From the NCBI RefSeq assembly GCF_000156575.1, contig NZ_GG666046.1, positions 92,648 through 156,647 of the forward strand: a stretch of 64,000 nt of DNA, written 5' to 3'. Position 1 is the first letter of the stretch, and each line of letters starts with the position of its first letter. Both the position numbers and the translations under genes were made by a program. Origin of the DNA: Anaerococcus lactolyticus ATCC 51172. GTDB lineage: Bacteria; Bacillota; Clostridia; Tissierellales; Peptoniphilaceae. Below the pieces are notes generated by a model. It made no database searches, was not told the DNA's origin, and was given only the letters and a program-made list of their open reading frames with translations. Of this stretch, positions 16,733-26,082 are shown one piece after another.

Positions 16733-18159
16733 TAAAACTAAGCGATTTAGTTAGGAAAATAGAATATTTAGACGTTAAGCACGGAGCAGATTTTAAGGTC
16801 AGAGCAGTGACCAACAATTCTTTGAAAGTAGGAGAGGGCTTTATTTTTGTGGCAGTCAAGGGGTCTATTTTTGATGGACACAAGTATATTGACGAGGCCA
16901 TAAAAAAAGGTGCTAAGGCAGTTGTCCACACAGAAGATGTTGAATATAGGGAAGATATCACTTATATAAGAGTTTTTGACCCTAGGCAGACTTTGGCAGA
17001 AATTTCAAATCTAATCACAGACTTTCCATCAGAAAAATTATCGGTAATCGGTGTTACAGGCACAAATGGCAAGACTACTACATCAAAACTAATCGCCTAT
17101 CTGATTGAAAAAGTTTTTGGACCTTGTGCCAATATCGGCACTGACGGAGCAAATGTGGGTGGGGAGATAATTGAAACTTCAAACACAACTCCAGATATAA
17201 CTGAAATTAATCGAATCTTAGAAAAATGTGTAGAAAAGGGAATTAAATATGTAACCCTAGAGGCTTCAAGCCATGGTCTAGTCCAAAAAAGACTTGCTGG
17301 AGTTCGTTTTAAGGTGGGGATTTTTAACAACCTTTCAACCGAACACCTTGACTACCACAAGACTATGGACGCATATTTTAAGGCAAAGATGATTCTTTTT
17401 GAAAATTCTGAAATTACAATTGCAAATATAGATGATCCTTGGGGCAAGAAGGCTGTAGAACTTTTCCCAACCACCCTAAGCTTTGGCAAGGACGAAAAAG
17501 CCAACATCAGGGCAACCGACATTAGTAAAACCGACAAGGGGATTTCTTTTAAGATTGATGGCGTGGATTTTTTCATAAGAACAATCGCAGACTTCGAGTT
17601 AAATAATTACCTAGCTGCAATATCCACCCTAAAGAGCTTGGGAGCAAGTTTGACAGAGCTAAGTGAAGTAATAACTGATTTTCCAGGAGTAGGCTCTAGG
17701 TTTGAATATATAGAAAATGATAAGGGCCTAAATATAATCGTAGACTTTGCCCACACACCAAGGGCCTTTGAGGAAATTTTCAAATCCCTACCAAGGGATA
17801 AGAAAAAAATTGCAGTTTTTGGTATCCAGGGTGACAGGAATCCTGAGTTTAGGAACTTAATTGGAAAGACTGTTTCAGATTACGGAATTTATGCAATAGT
17901 AACTACAGATGATCCAAAATTTGACACATACGAGAATATTTCAAAGGATATAGTAGCTGGCATGGCAGAAAATTATGGGGCCTACACCCTAATTAAAGAT
18001 AGGAAAGAGGCCATCGAAGCAGGACTTAGGATGGCAAAGCCAGGTGATTATGTGCTTTTCATGGGCAAGGGCGAGGAAAATTTCATAAAATTACATGGCA
18101 ATGAAAAAACTCCTTGGAATGAAAAAGCGACTATTAGAGAGACTTTGGAAAAAATATGA
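16729..18159 (+). CDS. murE: MurE-type UDP-MurNAc-tripeptide ligase
   Basis: 476 residues, Mur ligase family: it adds the third amino acid to UDP-MurNAc-L-Ala-D-Glu using ATP. Start is TTG at 16729, overlapping the ilvA stop. Domains in order: N-terminal UDP-binding, central ATPase with GVTGTNGKTTT (108-118) and EASSHGL, C-terminal with GVGSRFEYI and VDFAHTPRAF. The substrate-selecting motif, DNPR in diaminopimelate-adding enzymes, reads DDPK (394-397), so a substrate other than meso-diaminopimelate, such as lysine or ornithine, is likely. It could also be a MurE paralogue; no other mur genes are nearby. Operon with ilvA and two oxidoreductases. Confidence 0.88.
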   Translation: MIKLSDLVRKIEYLDVKHGADFKVRAVTNNSLKVGEGFIFVAVKGSIFDGHKYIDEAIKKGAKAVVHTEDVEYREDITYIRVFDPRQTLAEISNLITDFPSEKLSVIGVTGTNGKTTTSKLIAYLIEKVFGPCANIGTDGANVGGEIIETSNTTPDITEINRILEKCVEKGIKYVTLEASSHGLVQKRLAGVRFKVGIFNNLSTEHLDYHKTMDAYFKAKMILFENSEITIANIDDPWGKKAVELFPTTLSFGKDEKANIRATDISKTDKGISFKIDGVDFFIRTIADFELNNYLAAISTLKSLGASLTELSEVITDFPGVGSRFEYIENDKGLNIIVDFAHTPRAFEEIFKSLPRDKKKIAVFGIQGDRNPEFRNLIGKTVSDYGIYAIVTTDDPKFDTYENISKDIVAGMAENYGAYTLIKDRKEAIEAGLRMAKPGDYVLFMGKGEENFIKLHGNEKTPWNEKATIRETLEKI

Positions 18160-19379
18160 AAACTGTGTTGATAGGTGGGGGTGTGGCAGGACTATTTTTT
18201 GCCAATCTCTACGATGGCGACCTGATTATTGTTGAAAAAAATGAAGTTGCTGGAAGGAAACTCCTTGCTACAGGCAATGGCAGGTGCAATTTTACAAATC
18301 TGAACCTATCGCTAGATAAGTTTAATTCTTCTGGCAAAGATTTTTATAAGGCGGCCCTTAAAAAATATGACAATTTTGATTTGATAAATTTTTTAAATGA
18401 CCTTGGGATTTTGACAACTTCCTTCCCTTCAGGTAGGTGCTATCCGCAAACCTTAAGTGCCAAGACAATTAGGGATATTTTGTACTTAAACGCCAAGGCT
18501 AAGTTTATTTTTGAAAGTGAAGTAAAAGGCATTGACTTTAAAAACCATCTGGTAATCACTGACAAATCAAAAATTTATTACGACAACCTAGTCATAGCAA
18601 GTGGTGGGATTAGTCTTCCAGGTTCTGGGTCAGATGGGAAAATGCTTGACATCCTAAGGCCATTTCACAAGGTCACAAGGCTAAGCTATGGGATTACAAA
18701 TTACAAGACAGCAAATCCCCTATCAAAAAAAGCCAAGGGGGTGAGGGTAAGTGCAAGGGCACGTCTTTTTGTGGATGGCAAATTTATCGAGGAATCCACC
18801 GATGACGTGATTTTCCAAGCCTATGGTCTTACAGGCACAGCTATTCTTGACCTTTCAAACCATATTTCATATGCCCTCCTAGATAAAAAAGAGGTTTGGG
18901 TGTCACTTGATTTATTAGAAGCCTATCCAGAAGAAAAACTTGCCAGGATTATTAAAAATCTGGAAAGGAGAAATCCAAATAAAACCATTGAAGAAATTTT
19001 AATGGGTTTTTTGCACGCAAAACTTATAATAGATGTCCTAAATAGGGTAAAATTAAAAAGTAAGATGAAGGTCGGCGATATGAGTGATGAAATGATTGCA
19101 AATCTTATCATGACAATCAAGGATTTGAAATTTAAGGTTACGACTATAAATGATGAGGAAAATGCTCAGGTGACAATTGGTGGCATTGATACAGATTTTG
19201 TAGATCCTAACACTTTTGAATCGAAAATCATCACGCACCTTTACTTCATAGGCGAAGTCCTTGATGTGGACGGGGCTTGTGGAGGCTATAATATCCAATG
19301 GGCCTATTCGTCAGCCAAGGCGTGTGCAGAAGGCCTATTAGCCAAAAACAGAGAGGAAATAAATGTTAAAAATAAATAG
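18156..19379 (+). CDS. BaiN/HI0933-family flavoprotein oxidoreductase
   Basis: 407 residues. The N terminus has a Rossmann FAD motif GGGVAGLFFANL (8-19) followed by EKNEVAGRKLLATGNGRCN, the signature of HI0933/BaiN proteins. A middle section (about 200-330) is the family's inserted domain, and ATP/FAD-closing GACGGYNIQWAYSSA is near the C terminus. Family members are flavoproteins with few known substrates (bile-acid precursor reduction is one claim), so no reaction is assigned. It overlaps murE by four bases and its end overlaps the next gene by 17 bases. Confidence 0.9.
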   Translation: MKTVLIGGGVAGLFFANLYDGDLIIVEKNEVAGRKLLATGNGRCNFTNLNLSLDKFNSSGKDFYKAALKKYDNFDLINFLNDLGILTTSFPSGRCYPQTLSAKTIRDILYLNAKAKFIFESEVKGIDFKNHLVITDKSKIYYDNLVIASGGISLPGSGSDGKMLDILRPFHKVTRLSYGITNYKTANPLSKKAKGVRVSARARLFVDGKFIEESTDDVIFQAYGLTGTAILDLSNHISYALLDKKEVWVSLDLLEAYPEEKLARIIKNLERRNPNKTIEEILMGFLHAKLIIDVLNRVKLKSKMKVGDMSDEMIANLIMTIKDLKFKVTTINDEENAQVTIGGIDTDFVDPNTFESKIITHLYFIGEVLDVDGACGGYNIQWAYSSAKACAEGLLAKNREEINVKNK

Positions 19380-20655
19380 AAAGTTAAGAGAAATGAGAGA
19401 TAATGGCGAAAGCATTAAGCTTGCGATCATCGGTTGTGGCAAGATGGGTGGTTCACTTATTAGCCAATTATCCAAACTTGACGCTATGGAAGTCAAATTA
19501 GTTGTAGATAGGAATCCAAGAAAGGCTATCAAGGCCTTGACCCAAGCTGGAATTTCTGAAGATAAAATAATCTACACAGATGATTACAATGAAGGTTACG
19601 AAGTTCTTGAAAAGGGCTATGTAGCAGTATCTACCAATTATAGACTTTCCTATAAATTATTGCAAATAAATGCTGTTGTGGATTGTACAGGAAACCCACC
19701 TTTTGGTGCAGTCATAGCTCGTAAAACTATCCAATACCACAAACACATGATAAGTTTTAATGTTGAGTGTGAAGCTACTGTTGGTCCTGTTCTTCACGAC
19801 ATGGCGAAAAAAGCAGGCGTAGTTTATACTGGTATTTTAGGAGATGAACCAGGAGCTATTATGGAACTTGTGGACAATGCTTACGGCATGGGTCTTGAAG
19901 TCCTAGTAGCTGCTAAGGGCAAAAATAATCCACTAAATAATTACGCTACCAATGAAGAATTAGAAGCAGAAGCAAATTCTAAAAAATTATCACCAAGGAT
20001 GCTAACAAGCTTTGTAGATGGGACAAACACCATGATAGAGCTAAACTCTGTATGTAATGCTATAGGATTTTTGCCAGATACCTTTGGTTGCCATGGCATT
20101 ACCACAAGTCCTGATAAGGTTGTGGAAGACTTTAAGCTAAAAAGAGATGGGGGAATTTTAAATTCATATGGAGTTGTGGATTTTTCTCCAGGCATGGCAC
20201 CAGGCGTCTTTATAATCGTAACAAGTGATCAAGAAGATGTAAGAGATTTGATGAAATTTTTAGGATTTGGCGATGGTCCAAACTATTTGCTTTACAGACC
20301 TTACCACCTAACAAGTCTTGAAGCACCTATTACAATTTTCAATGCAGTTGTTGAAAATGAGCCAACCATAGCGCCAATTCATGGTCAGGTGGCAGATACT
20401 GTAACAATTGCAAAAAGAGATATTAAAAAGGGTGAAAAATTAGACGGAATCGGCTCAAACAAGGTCTTTGGCAAACTAACTAGCCACGCAAGATCCCTAG
20501 AAGAAGACCTTCTACCAATAGGTCTAATCACTCCAAAAACTGAAGCAATTGTTGATATTCCAAAGGATACCGTAATAGATATGTCCATGGTGAAAATTGA
20601 CGAAAAAGCTACAATCACAAGACTTAGAAGAAGACAAAATTCTATGAAACTATAA
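19363..20655 (+). CDS. NAD(P)-dependent oxidoreductase with SAF domain (homoserine dehydrogenase-like)
   Basis: 430 residues. Residues ~18-170 form a Rossmann domain (LAIIGCGKMGGSLISQL, dinucleotide loop GCGKMG), followed by a catalytic dehydrogenase-like middle, and a C-terminal SAF-type domain near VTIAKRDIKKGEKLDGIG. This architecture occurs in a group loosely labelled homoserine dehydrogenase-like or sugar-acid oxidoreductases; the real substrate is unknown for most. The ATG lies inside the previous gene with GAGG upstream, so translation is coupled to the flavoprotein gene. Last gene before a strong terminator. Confidence 0.8.
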   Translation: MLKINRKLREMRDNGESIKLAIIGCGKMGGSLISQLSKLDAMEVKLVVDRNPRKAIKALTQAGISEDKIIYTDDYNEGYEVLEKGYVAVSTNYRLSYKLLQINAVVDCTGNPPFGAVIARKTIQYHKHMISFNVECEATVGPVLHDMAKKAGVVYTGILGDEPGAIMELVDNAYGMGLEVLVAAKGKNNPLNNYATNEELEAEANSKKLSPRMLTSFVDGTNTMIELNSVCNAIGFLPDTFGCHGITTSPDKVVEDFKLKRDGGILNSYGVVDFSPGMAPGVFIIVTSDQEDVRDLMKFLGFGDGPNYLLYRPYHLTSLEAPITIFNAVVENEPTIAPIHGQVADTVTIAKRDIKKGEKLDGIGSNKVFGKLTSHARSLEEDLLPIGLITPKTEAIVDIPKDTVIDMSMVKIDEKATITRLRRRQNSMKL

Positions 20656-20669
20656 AATCAAATCAAATT

Positions 20670-20704
20670 AAAAACCACAGGTTAAGAACCTGTGGTTTTT
20701 TAAC
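20670..20704 (+). terminator. terminator of ilvA-murE operon
   Basis: AAAACCACAGGTT/AACCTGTGGTTTT stem with a three-base loop and TTTTTT after it. Confidence 0.9.
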
Positions 20705-20710
20705 GAAATT

Positions 20711-20738
20711 TTTACATTATTTTTATAGATTCTATAAT
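20711..20738 (+). promoter_or_regulatory. promoter of the ABC-2 exporter operon
   Basis: TTTACA (20711-20716), 16-base spacer, TATAAT (20733-20738), about 55 bases before the first gene. Confidence 0.55.
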
Positions 20739-20794
20739 ATTTCCATGTATAATTTACTTAAGAATATGGGAAAACGTTAAAAATGGGAGGTCTT

Positions 20795-21733
20795 ATGGAA
20801 AGTTTAATTGAAGTAAGAGGTCTTGTCAAAAAATACAAGGACCTAACAGCTGTTGACGGTCTTGATTTGGATGTAAAAAAAGGCCGTATTTTAGGTCTAT
20901 TGGGACCAAATGGGTCGGGAAAATCGACAACAATTAACTGCATGCTAAGTCTTTTAAAGAAAGACGCTGGTAGTGTAAAAATTTACGGCAAGGAAATGAG
21001 TCCAGATGCCTATGATATAAAGAAAAAAATCGGGGTGGTTTTCCAAGACGTTGGCGTCTATGACGAGCTTTCTGTATACGAAAATATCGACTATTTTTGT
21101 GGTCTTTATATAAGGGATAAAAAGGAAAGAGAAAAGCTAATTCAGAGGACTTTGGACCTGGTTGGCCTAAATGACTTTGTAAAATTTAAGCCCAAAAAAC
21201 TTTCAGGTGGTCTTCTAAGAAGGCTAAATATTGCCTGTGGCATTGCCCACAGACCCGATATAATAATCCTCGATGAGCCTACTGTGGCTGTTGACCCCCA
21301 ATCTAGGAACAATATTTTGGAGGGAATTAAAAAATTAAACGAGGAAGGCTCTACCATTATTTATACATCCCATTATATGGATGAGGTCGATTTTTTGTGC
21401 GATGATATAGTTATAATCGATAAGGGCAAAGTCATTGCCAAGGGCACTTCAAATGAGCTTAAGGATATGATTCAAATTGGTGAAAAAATTTCATTTGAGG
21501 CGAACGATTTGACTGATGAGGTTAAAGAAAAGCTTAGAAATATGGACCATATCATAGATTTTGCCTACAAGGATGAAACTTGCAAGATGACTTTTTCTAA
21601 GGGAGAAGAAAATCTGATAAACCTTGTAAATATCCTAGCTAGTTTTAAAGTCACTTACAGGTCTATTAATGTTGAAAAACCAAGCCTAAATGATGTTTTC
21701 TTAGACCTTACAGGCAAGGATTTGAGGGACTAG
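20795..21733 (+). CDS. ABC exporter ATP-binding protein
   Basis: 312 residues from the ATG at 20795, chosen because GGGAGG lies four bases upstream; an ATG at 20783 has no ribosome site. Walker A GLLGPNGSGKST, Q-loop VVFQDVGVYDEL, signature LSGGLLRRLNIACG and Walker B IIILDEP are all present (the signature lacks the usual Q/K after SGG). The C-terminal ~80 residues are the extension common in drug/lipid-type ABC-2 exporters. Two permease genes follow directly, so one ATPase serves a heterodimeric membrane unit. The substrate is unknown. Confidence 0.92.
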   Translation: MESLIEVRGLVKKYKDLTAVDGLDLDVKKGRILGLLGPNGSGKSTTINCMLSLLKKDAGSVKIYGKEMSPDAYDIKKKIGVVFQDVGVYDELSVYENIDYFCGLYIRDKKEREKLIQRTLDLVGLNDFVKFKPKKLSGGLLRRLNIACGIAHRPDIIILDEPTVAVDPQSRNNILEGIKKLNEEGSTIIYTSHYMDEVDFLCDDIVIIDKGKVIAKGTSNELKDMIQIGEKISFEANDLTDEVKEKLRNMDHIIDFAYKDETCKMTFSKGEENLINLVNILASFKVTYRSINVEKPSLNDVFLDLTGKDLRD

Positions 21734-21734
21734 T

Positions 21735-22832
21735 ATGTTTTGGCATTCTTTTAAAAATACTTTTAAATTCCTCTTAAGGGAAAGGGCCATGGTCTTTTGG
21801 GCCTTGGTTTTTCCTATAATTTTGGGAATGTTTTTTAAACTGGCCTTTGGAGGCATAAGTGATAATAACAAATTTGACCCTATTGATATTGGGGTTAGCG
21901 AATTGGCCTTTAAGGATCAAAATTTTAAAAATTTCCTAGAAACTATGGAAGATGAGGATTATTTTAGGATTACAAAGGCAAAAGATGAGGGAATTTTAAA
22001 TACAAATCCTGATGTCAGGGCCTATATAAAATCAAAGGATAAAATTATTACTAAAAAATCTGGCATCCAGGAAACTATTGTAGAGACAATTATAAATACC
22101 TATGTCCAAAAATCTGAAATGATAAAAAAGGCAATGGAAAAAAATCCTCATACCGATATATCAAAACTTTTAAATGTCGAAAACCACATTAAAGATGAGT
22201 CTAGGAAAAATATGGATCCGATTAATGCCTTTTTTTACACTTTGATAGGCATGACTACCATTTACGGCTATATGTGGGGACTTTACGTAATCTACCAATA
22301 CGAGGCAAATTTGTCAGTAAATGCCAAGAGAAATGCAGTTGCACCTATAAAAAAATCGGTGAGCCTATTGGCATCTGTCCTTGTTTCTTGGCTTATAAAT
22401 TTCATAATCACCATGGTATTTATTTTCTACCTTGATAGGGCTCTTGGAGTTGATTTCGGGGATAGAAAGCCGCTTTTGATACTTCTATGTTTGGTTTCAT
22501 CTCTAACTGGGGTTGCCTTTGGGATTTTTATAGGAGTTTCAAACAAGAAAAATATTGAATTTAAAATAAATCTTGGAATTGCAATTACCATGCTAATGAG
22601 TTTTCTATCGGGAATGATGATTTCAAGTATGAAAGTCATTGTTCAAGAGAATTTCCCAATCCTAGGCAAAATCAATCCTGTGGCTGTGGTCACAGATGCG
22701 ATTTATTCTTTATATTACTACGATTCTACATCTAGGTTTTATGAAAATCTTGGTCTTTTAATGCTAATTAGTGCTGTATTCTTGGTTGGATCTTTGTTTT
22801 TTATGAGGGGTAAGGAATATGAGAGTCTTTAA
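21735..22832 (+). CDS. ABC-2 type exporter permease
   Basis: 365 residues with ABC-2 topology: one N-terminal transmembrane helix (about 20-38), a long extracytoplasmic stretch, then five helices from about residue 170 on. It begins two bases after the ATPase stop. Sequence similarity to the following permease is in layout rather than in obvious motifs, so the pair probably forms a heterodimer. Overlaps the next gene by 14 bases. Confidence 0.88.
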   Translation: MFWHSFKNTFKFLLRERAMVFWALVFPIILGMFFKLAFGGISDNNKFDPIDIGVSELAFKDQNFKNFLETMEDEDYFRITKAKDEGILNTNPDVRAYIKSKDKIITKKSGIQETIVETIINTYVQKSEMIKKAMEKNPHTDISKLLNVENHIKDESRKNMDPINAFFYTLIGMTTIYGYMWGLYVIYQYEANLSVNAKRNAVAPIKKSVSLLASVLVSWLINFIITMVFIFYLDRALGVDFGDRKPLLILLCLVSSLTGVAFGIFIGVSNKKNIEFKINLGIAITMLMSFLSGMMISSMKVIVQENFPILGKINPVAVVTDAIYSLYYYDSTSRFYENLGLLMLISAVFLVGSLFFMRGKEYESL

Positions 22833-23928
22833 AAATTATTTTAAAATAGCCATGGCCCACAAGGTCGCGATAATTTTATACACCCTAATTTTTCTTGCCA
22901 TTCTAAGTTTTTCAACCAAGTCTGATAAGAATGCTTTCTATACAAATGTAAGGCCCAATATCTATTTGAAAGATGAGGCAAAGACTGATTTATCAAAGGG
23001 ACTATATGATTATTTGGATAAGAAAGCTGTGATTAAGAAGATGGACGAAGACCTAGTTGAAGATAAGCTTTTTTATCAGATAATAAGCGCAAGTCTTGTT
23101 ATACCAAAAGATTTTGACCAAACAAGGAAGGTGAATTTTAAACAGGCACCTGATGATATGTATGGAATGGCTGTTAAAGAGCATGTAAACCAGTACCTAA
23201 GCCAGGTTGATGCCTATGAGAAAGTTGGTTTTGCTACAAATGAAGCTATTAAATACACAAATAAAGATTTGGCAAAACAGGTCGATGTCAAGATAAAAAG
23301 CAAAATAGATTTAGCTAAGGAAGATAATTCGGTATTTTATTTCAATTTCATTAATTATCTAATCCTAGCCCAGGTACTTTTGATTGTGTCAACCATAGTC
23401 AGTGTTTATAAAAAGAAAAGCCTAGCCATGAGAAATGCTGTAAGTCCAATGCCAAGGGCTAGGATGAATCTGGAATTGATTTTAGGCCACATAAGCACAG
23501 GGCTTATAGTGTGGGCCCTATATATTTTATTATTTGTTATCCTCTACAAATATGACTTCTCTGCTGCCCACATAAATTTAATGATGGTAAATTCTTTGGT
23601 TTTCACAATCAGTGTAGTGACCATGGCAGTTTTCATTTCAAGCCTAATATCAAATGAAAACACCATTCAAGGTGTTATGCAAGTAGTGTCCTTGGGATCA
23701 TCATTTTTGTGCGGGGCCTTTGTACCTCAAGCCCTACTTTCAAAAACAGCTCTGACACTAGGAAAAATTTTCCCATCCTATTACTATATTAAAAATAATG
23801 AGATGGTCTTAGAAAACCCTAGCTTTGGAACAATCCTGCCAAACATAGGAATAATGCTAGCCTTCTCTTTAGTCTTTATCCTTATAAGTATGGGAATGAA
23901 AACAAAAGTAAAGGACAAAATTTCATAA
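22819..23928 (+). CDS. ABC-2 type exporter permease
   Basis: 369 residues with the same layout as its neighbour: N-terminal helix (about 13-30), a ~150-residue external loop, then helices from about 172 (FNFINYLILAQVLLIVSTIV) to the end. The segment FLCGAFVPQALLS is typical of ABC-2 membrane domains. It starts within the previous gene, indicating coupled translation and equal dose. Ends just before a terminator. Confidence 0.88.
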   Translation: MRVFKNYFKIAMAHKVAIILYTLIFLAILSFSTKSDKNAFYTNVRPNIYLKDEAKTDLSKGLYDYLDKKAVIKKMDEDLVEDKLFYQIISASLVIPKDFDQTRKVNFKQAPDDMYGMAVKEHVNQYLSQVDAYEKVGFATNEAIKYTNKDLAKQVDVKIKSKIDLAKEDNSVFYFNFINYLILAQVLLIVSTIVSVYKKKSLAMRNAVSPMPRARMNLELILGHISTGLIVWALYILLFVILYKYDFSAAHINLMMVNSLVFTISVVTMAVFISSLISNENTIQGVMQVVSLGSSFLCGAFVPQALLSKTALTLGKIFPSYYYIKNNEMVLENPSFGTILPNIGIMLAFSLVFILISMGMKTKVKDKIS

Positions 23929-23931
23929 AAT

Positions 23932-23962
23932 ATTCCTCGCCTAGGTGCGGGGGATTTTTTTG
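23932..23962 (+). terminator. terminator of ABC operon
   Basis: TTCCTCGCCTAGGTGCGGGGGA stem-loop followed by TTTTTTTGGG. Confidence 0.8.
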
Positions 23963-23997
23963 GGTAAAAATATAATATTAATAGAAATGAGGAAGAT

Positions 23998-24735
23998 ATG
24001 GTAGAGAAAAAAGAGCTATATTCAAAATATTTAGAAAGGGAAGTGACTTATACTTTTATAGAGGACAGAGGTTCAGATATATTTTTGTATTTTTTTGATG
24101 GTGCCAATCTCTATGACAAGAAGGAATCCTTTATGGGAGAAATTTGGGCGCTTGATAAGGCCGTAGAAAAAATTGGACTTAGGGCAAATCTTGTTGGAAT
24201 ATACTGTGCTGAGGGCGAAGAAGGCAGGGCAAGAACAAATGAATATTCGCCTTTTAAAAATTTTGCTAATAAAGAAACTAATGCAAAACTAAATCCTAAA
24301 GGGATTTTGACTGGTAAATTTATTGTAGAAGAACTACTTCCTCTTGTAGAAAAAAATAAAAAAACCTCATCAAGGCTCATCGGAGGATCTTCAATGGGCG
24401 GAATTATGAGCCTATATATGGGAAGTGCTTATCCAGAATATTTTGATAAGGTTCTGGCCATGTCAACTCATTTTATCCTAGAGCCTGTCGGAATGGGCGA
24501 GTTTTTAGCAAAATATGATTCCAAAAATAATCAAAAAATATATCTAGATACAGGCACGAAAGAATTTGATGATGAAATCACCCAAAAATCTTATGTTTCT
24601 TTGTCAAAAATGGCCTATGGATTTTTGAAAGACAAGTTAGATATAAAGTATGTCGTAGACCAAGGGGCTATTCATAATGAAAAATATTGGCAAAAAAGAT
24701 TGCCAGACGCCTTGAAATTTTTATTGTTCACTTAA
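23998..24735 (+). CDS. alpha/beta-hydrolase, putative esterase
   Basis: 245 residues, no signal peptide, so cytoplasmic. The nucleophile elbow GGSSMGGIMS (GxSxG at G-S-S-M-G) is near residue 131, and HNEKYW near the end supplies the catalytic histidine, with an aspartate in LDTGTKEFDDE. It resembles the esterase-D/enterochelin-esterase-like group (YieL type). The substrate is unknown. The ATG follows GAGGAAGAT. It lies directly before the IS200 remnant, the edge of the accessory island. Confidence 0.82.
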   Translation: MVEKKELYSKYLEREVTYTFIEDRGSDIFLYFFDGANLYDKKESFMGEIWALDKAVEKIGLRANLVGIYCAEGEEGRARTNEYSPFKNFANKETNAKLNPKGILTGKFIVEELLPLVEKNKKTSSRLIGGSSMGGIMSLYMGSAYPEYFDKVLAMSTHFILEPVGMGEFLAKYDSKNNQKIYLDTGTKEFDDEITQKSYVSLSKMAYGFLKDKLDIKYVVDQGAIHNEKYWQKRLPDALKFLLFT

Positions 24736-24765
24736 TTGAGTTGAGCGAACGAAAGAGAGCGAAAC

Positions 24766-24968
24766 AAAAAACCACCTGCTATGCAGGTGGAGGGACTTAG
24801 CTTTAGCTTCAAGCACCAAGAAAACCTCCTTAAAGTATAATTGTGATAATCACATGCACAATTAAACAAGGAGGTTAAAACTTGGACAAGAATAGTTTAT
24901 CACATACCAAGTGGAGATGCAAATACCACATAGTTTTTGCACCAAAATATAGAAGACAATCGATTTGA
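24766..24968 (+). mobile_element. truncated IS200/IS605-family element (left end)
   Basis: The left part of an IS200-type element. It has a left-end hairpin CCACCTGC-TAT-GCAGGTGG (24772-24790), then a leader in which AACCTCCTT (24823-24831) is complementary to AAGGAGGTT (24868-24876), with inner pairing AATTGTG/CACAATT (24839-24845 with 24857-24863), masking the ribosome site of tnpA. The transposase frame stops after 28 codons and no right end is visible at either edge of the following island. The rest of the element has been lost. Confidence 0.85.
24882..24968 (+). pseudogene. tnpA: tnpA fragment, IS200-family transposase
   Basis: TTG start with AAGGAGG upstream, then residues that match the N terminus of IS200 TnpA (SLSHTKWRCKYHIVFAPKYRR), with the HIVFAPKYRR block characteristic of Y1 transposases. 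The reading frame diverges after about codon 26 and ends at TGA; the HUH motif and catalytic tyrosine are missing, so it is inactive. The following 24969-25039 is AT-rich with no feature. Confidence 0.88.
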
Positions 24969-25039
24969 CTTGGTCTAGGATTGCTTTAATTAATAATTTC
25001 ATATCATTCTATTTAACATATTTTTTTATTAATAATAAA

Positions 25040-25747
25040 CTATATTTTGTATGAGTATATATCTCCATTATAATAAGTTACTGTATATTCAGTCTTTTCT
25101 TCAATATTATTGTAATTTGCTGTCATTATGGTTTTACTTACAAATAAAGCTGTGTTATCCAGTTTTAATAAATACTCTTGTTCCTTATTTGGTATAGCTG
25201 CAGAAAATTCCATCTGAGAATCTACAATTTCAAACCCTAATGAATGTAAATAATCGTATAAGGATGAATCTAAAGCTGATAAGTTAAAATCACTTATATT
25301 TTTAGCTGAAATATAACTTTCGCTAATTGCAATTGGACTACCATTTCCAAATCTAAGCCTTTTAAAATAATGAATGTTATCATTATCATCTAATTCAAGA
25401 ATTTTTTTTACATTTTCATTTTTTTTCGCTTTAATAAGGCAATAAGCTAGTAACTTAGAAGATGCTACGAGTCCATTATTAGTCATATCCTCAGTAAAAC
25501 TAATTGATAGATTATTTATTTCCTTTTTTATTGGCCTGTGTTTAACAAAACTTCCAATTCCTGGTTTTCTGTAGATTAGATTTCTATTTGCTAGGTTATT
25601 TATGGCTTTATTTATCGTCATTCTGCTAAAACCAAATTTTTTAATTAGTTCTTCCTCAGTATTTATCTGATCTCCGGCCTTTAATAAATTTTTATTTATC
25701 TGATTTTCTATGTAATCTTCAATAATTTTGTATTTTGGTTTACTCAA
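25040..25747 (-). CDS. GntR-family regulator with UTRA domain
   Basis: 235 residues. An N-terminal winged helix (INTEEELIKKFGFSRMTINKAINNL) matches GntR DNA-binding domains, and residues ~85-235 form a UTRA ligand-binding domain (HYFKRLRFGNGSPIAISESYI). HutC-type GntR proteins sense a sugar phosphate or related metabolite. Start is TTG with AAGGAG upstream. It is divergent from the PTS genes and two near-identical palindromes lie in the shared intergenic region, so it probably represses both sides until its ligand appears. Confidence 0.92.
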   Translation of the reverse strand: MSKPKYKIIEDYIENQINKNLLKAGDQINTEEELIKKFGFSRMTINKAINNLANRNLIYRKPGIGSFVKHRPIKKEINNLSISFTEDMTNNGLVASSKLLAYCLIKAKKNENVKKILELDDNDNIHYFKRLRFGNGSPIAISESYISAKNISDFNLSALDSSLYDYLHSLGFEIVDSQMEFSAAIPNKEQEYLLKLDNTALFVSKTIMTANYNNIEEKTEYTVTYYNGDIYSYKI

Positions 25748-25784
25748 ATTTTCTCCTTGTAGATATTAAATTTATGCAGTTATA

Positions 25785-25800
25785 AAATGTATATACATTT
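25785..25800. promoter_or_regulatory. operator, likely for the GntR regulator (regulator side)
   Basis: AAATGTATATACATTT is a perfect 16-base palindrome 38 bases before the regulator start, suited to autoregulation. It shares the core TGTATATACA with the site before the PTS genes. The stretch 25801-26080 between them is AT-rich with no other clear element. Confidence 0.7.
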
Positions 25801-26082
25801 AGCAAATACAAATTGAACCTGCACTTTTTAAAAAAAGTAACATTTAATCATTAATTTATTTTAAAGATTCATTGATTTAATGATAATAAAGTTATTATAT
25901 ATAACATTACTTAATCTATTATGGGCAAAACTTTTCATATAAAAGCGGTATAAAACATTATACAAATGAATTAAATAAATTTAAATTTTGTTAATATCCT
26001 TCACTATACATGATTAAACCTCAAAATTAAATTAGAACAACTAAAAAGTATTGCGAATTTTATAGAATAAAAGAAATAACTG

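Noticed and set aside
20783..20794. Upstream ATG as start of the ABC ATPase
   Set aside because: The good ribosome site lies after it and serves the ATG at 20795.
25985..26010. Possible Rex box (TTTTGTTAATATCC)
   Set aside because: Only one half-site; the inverted second half is absent.
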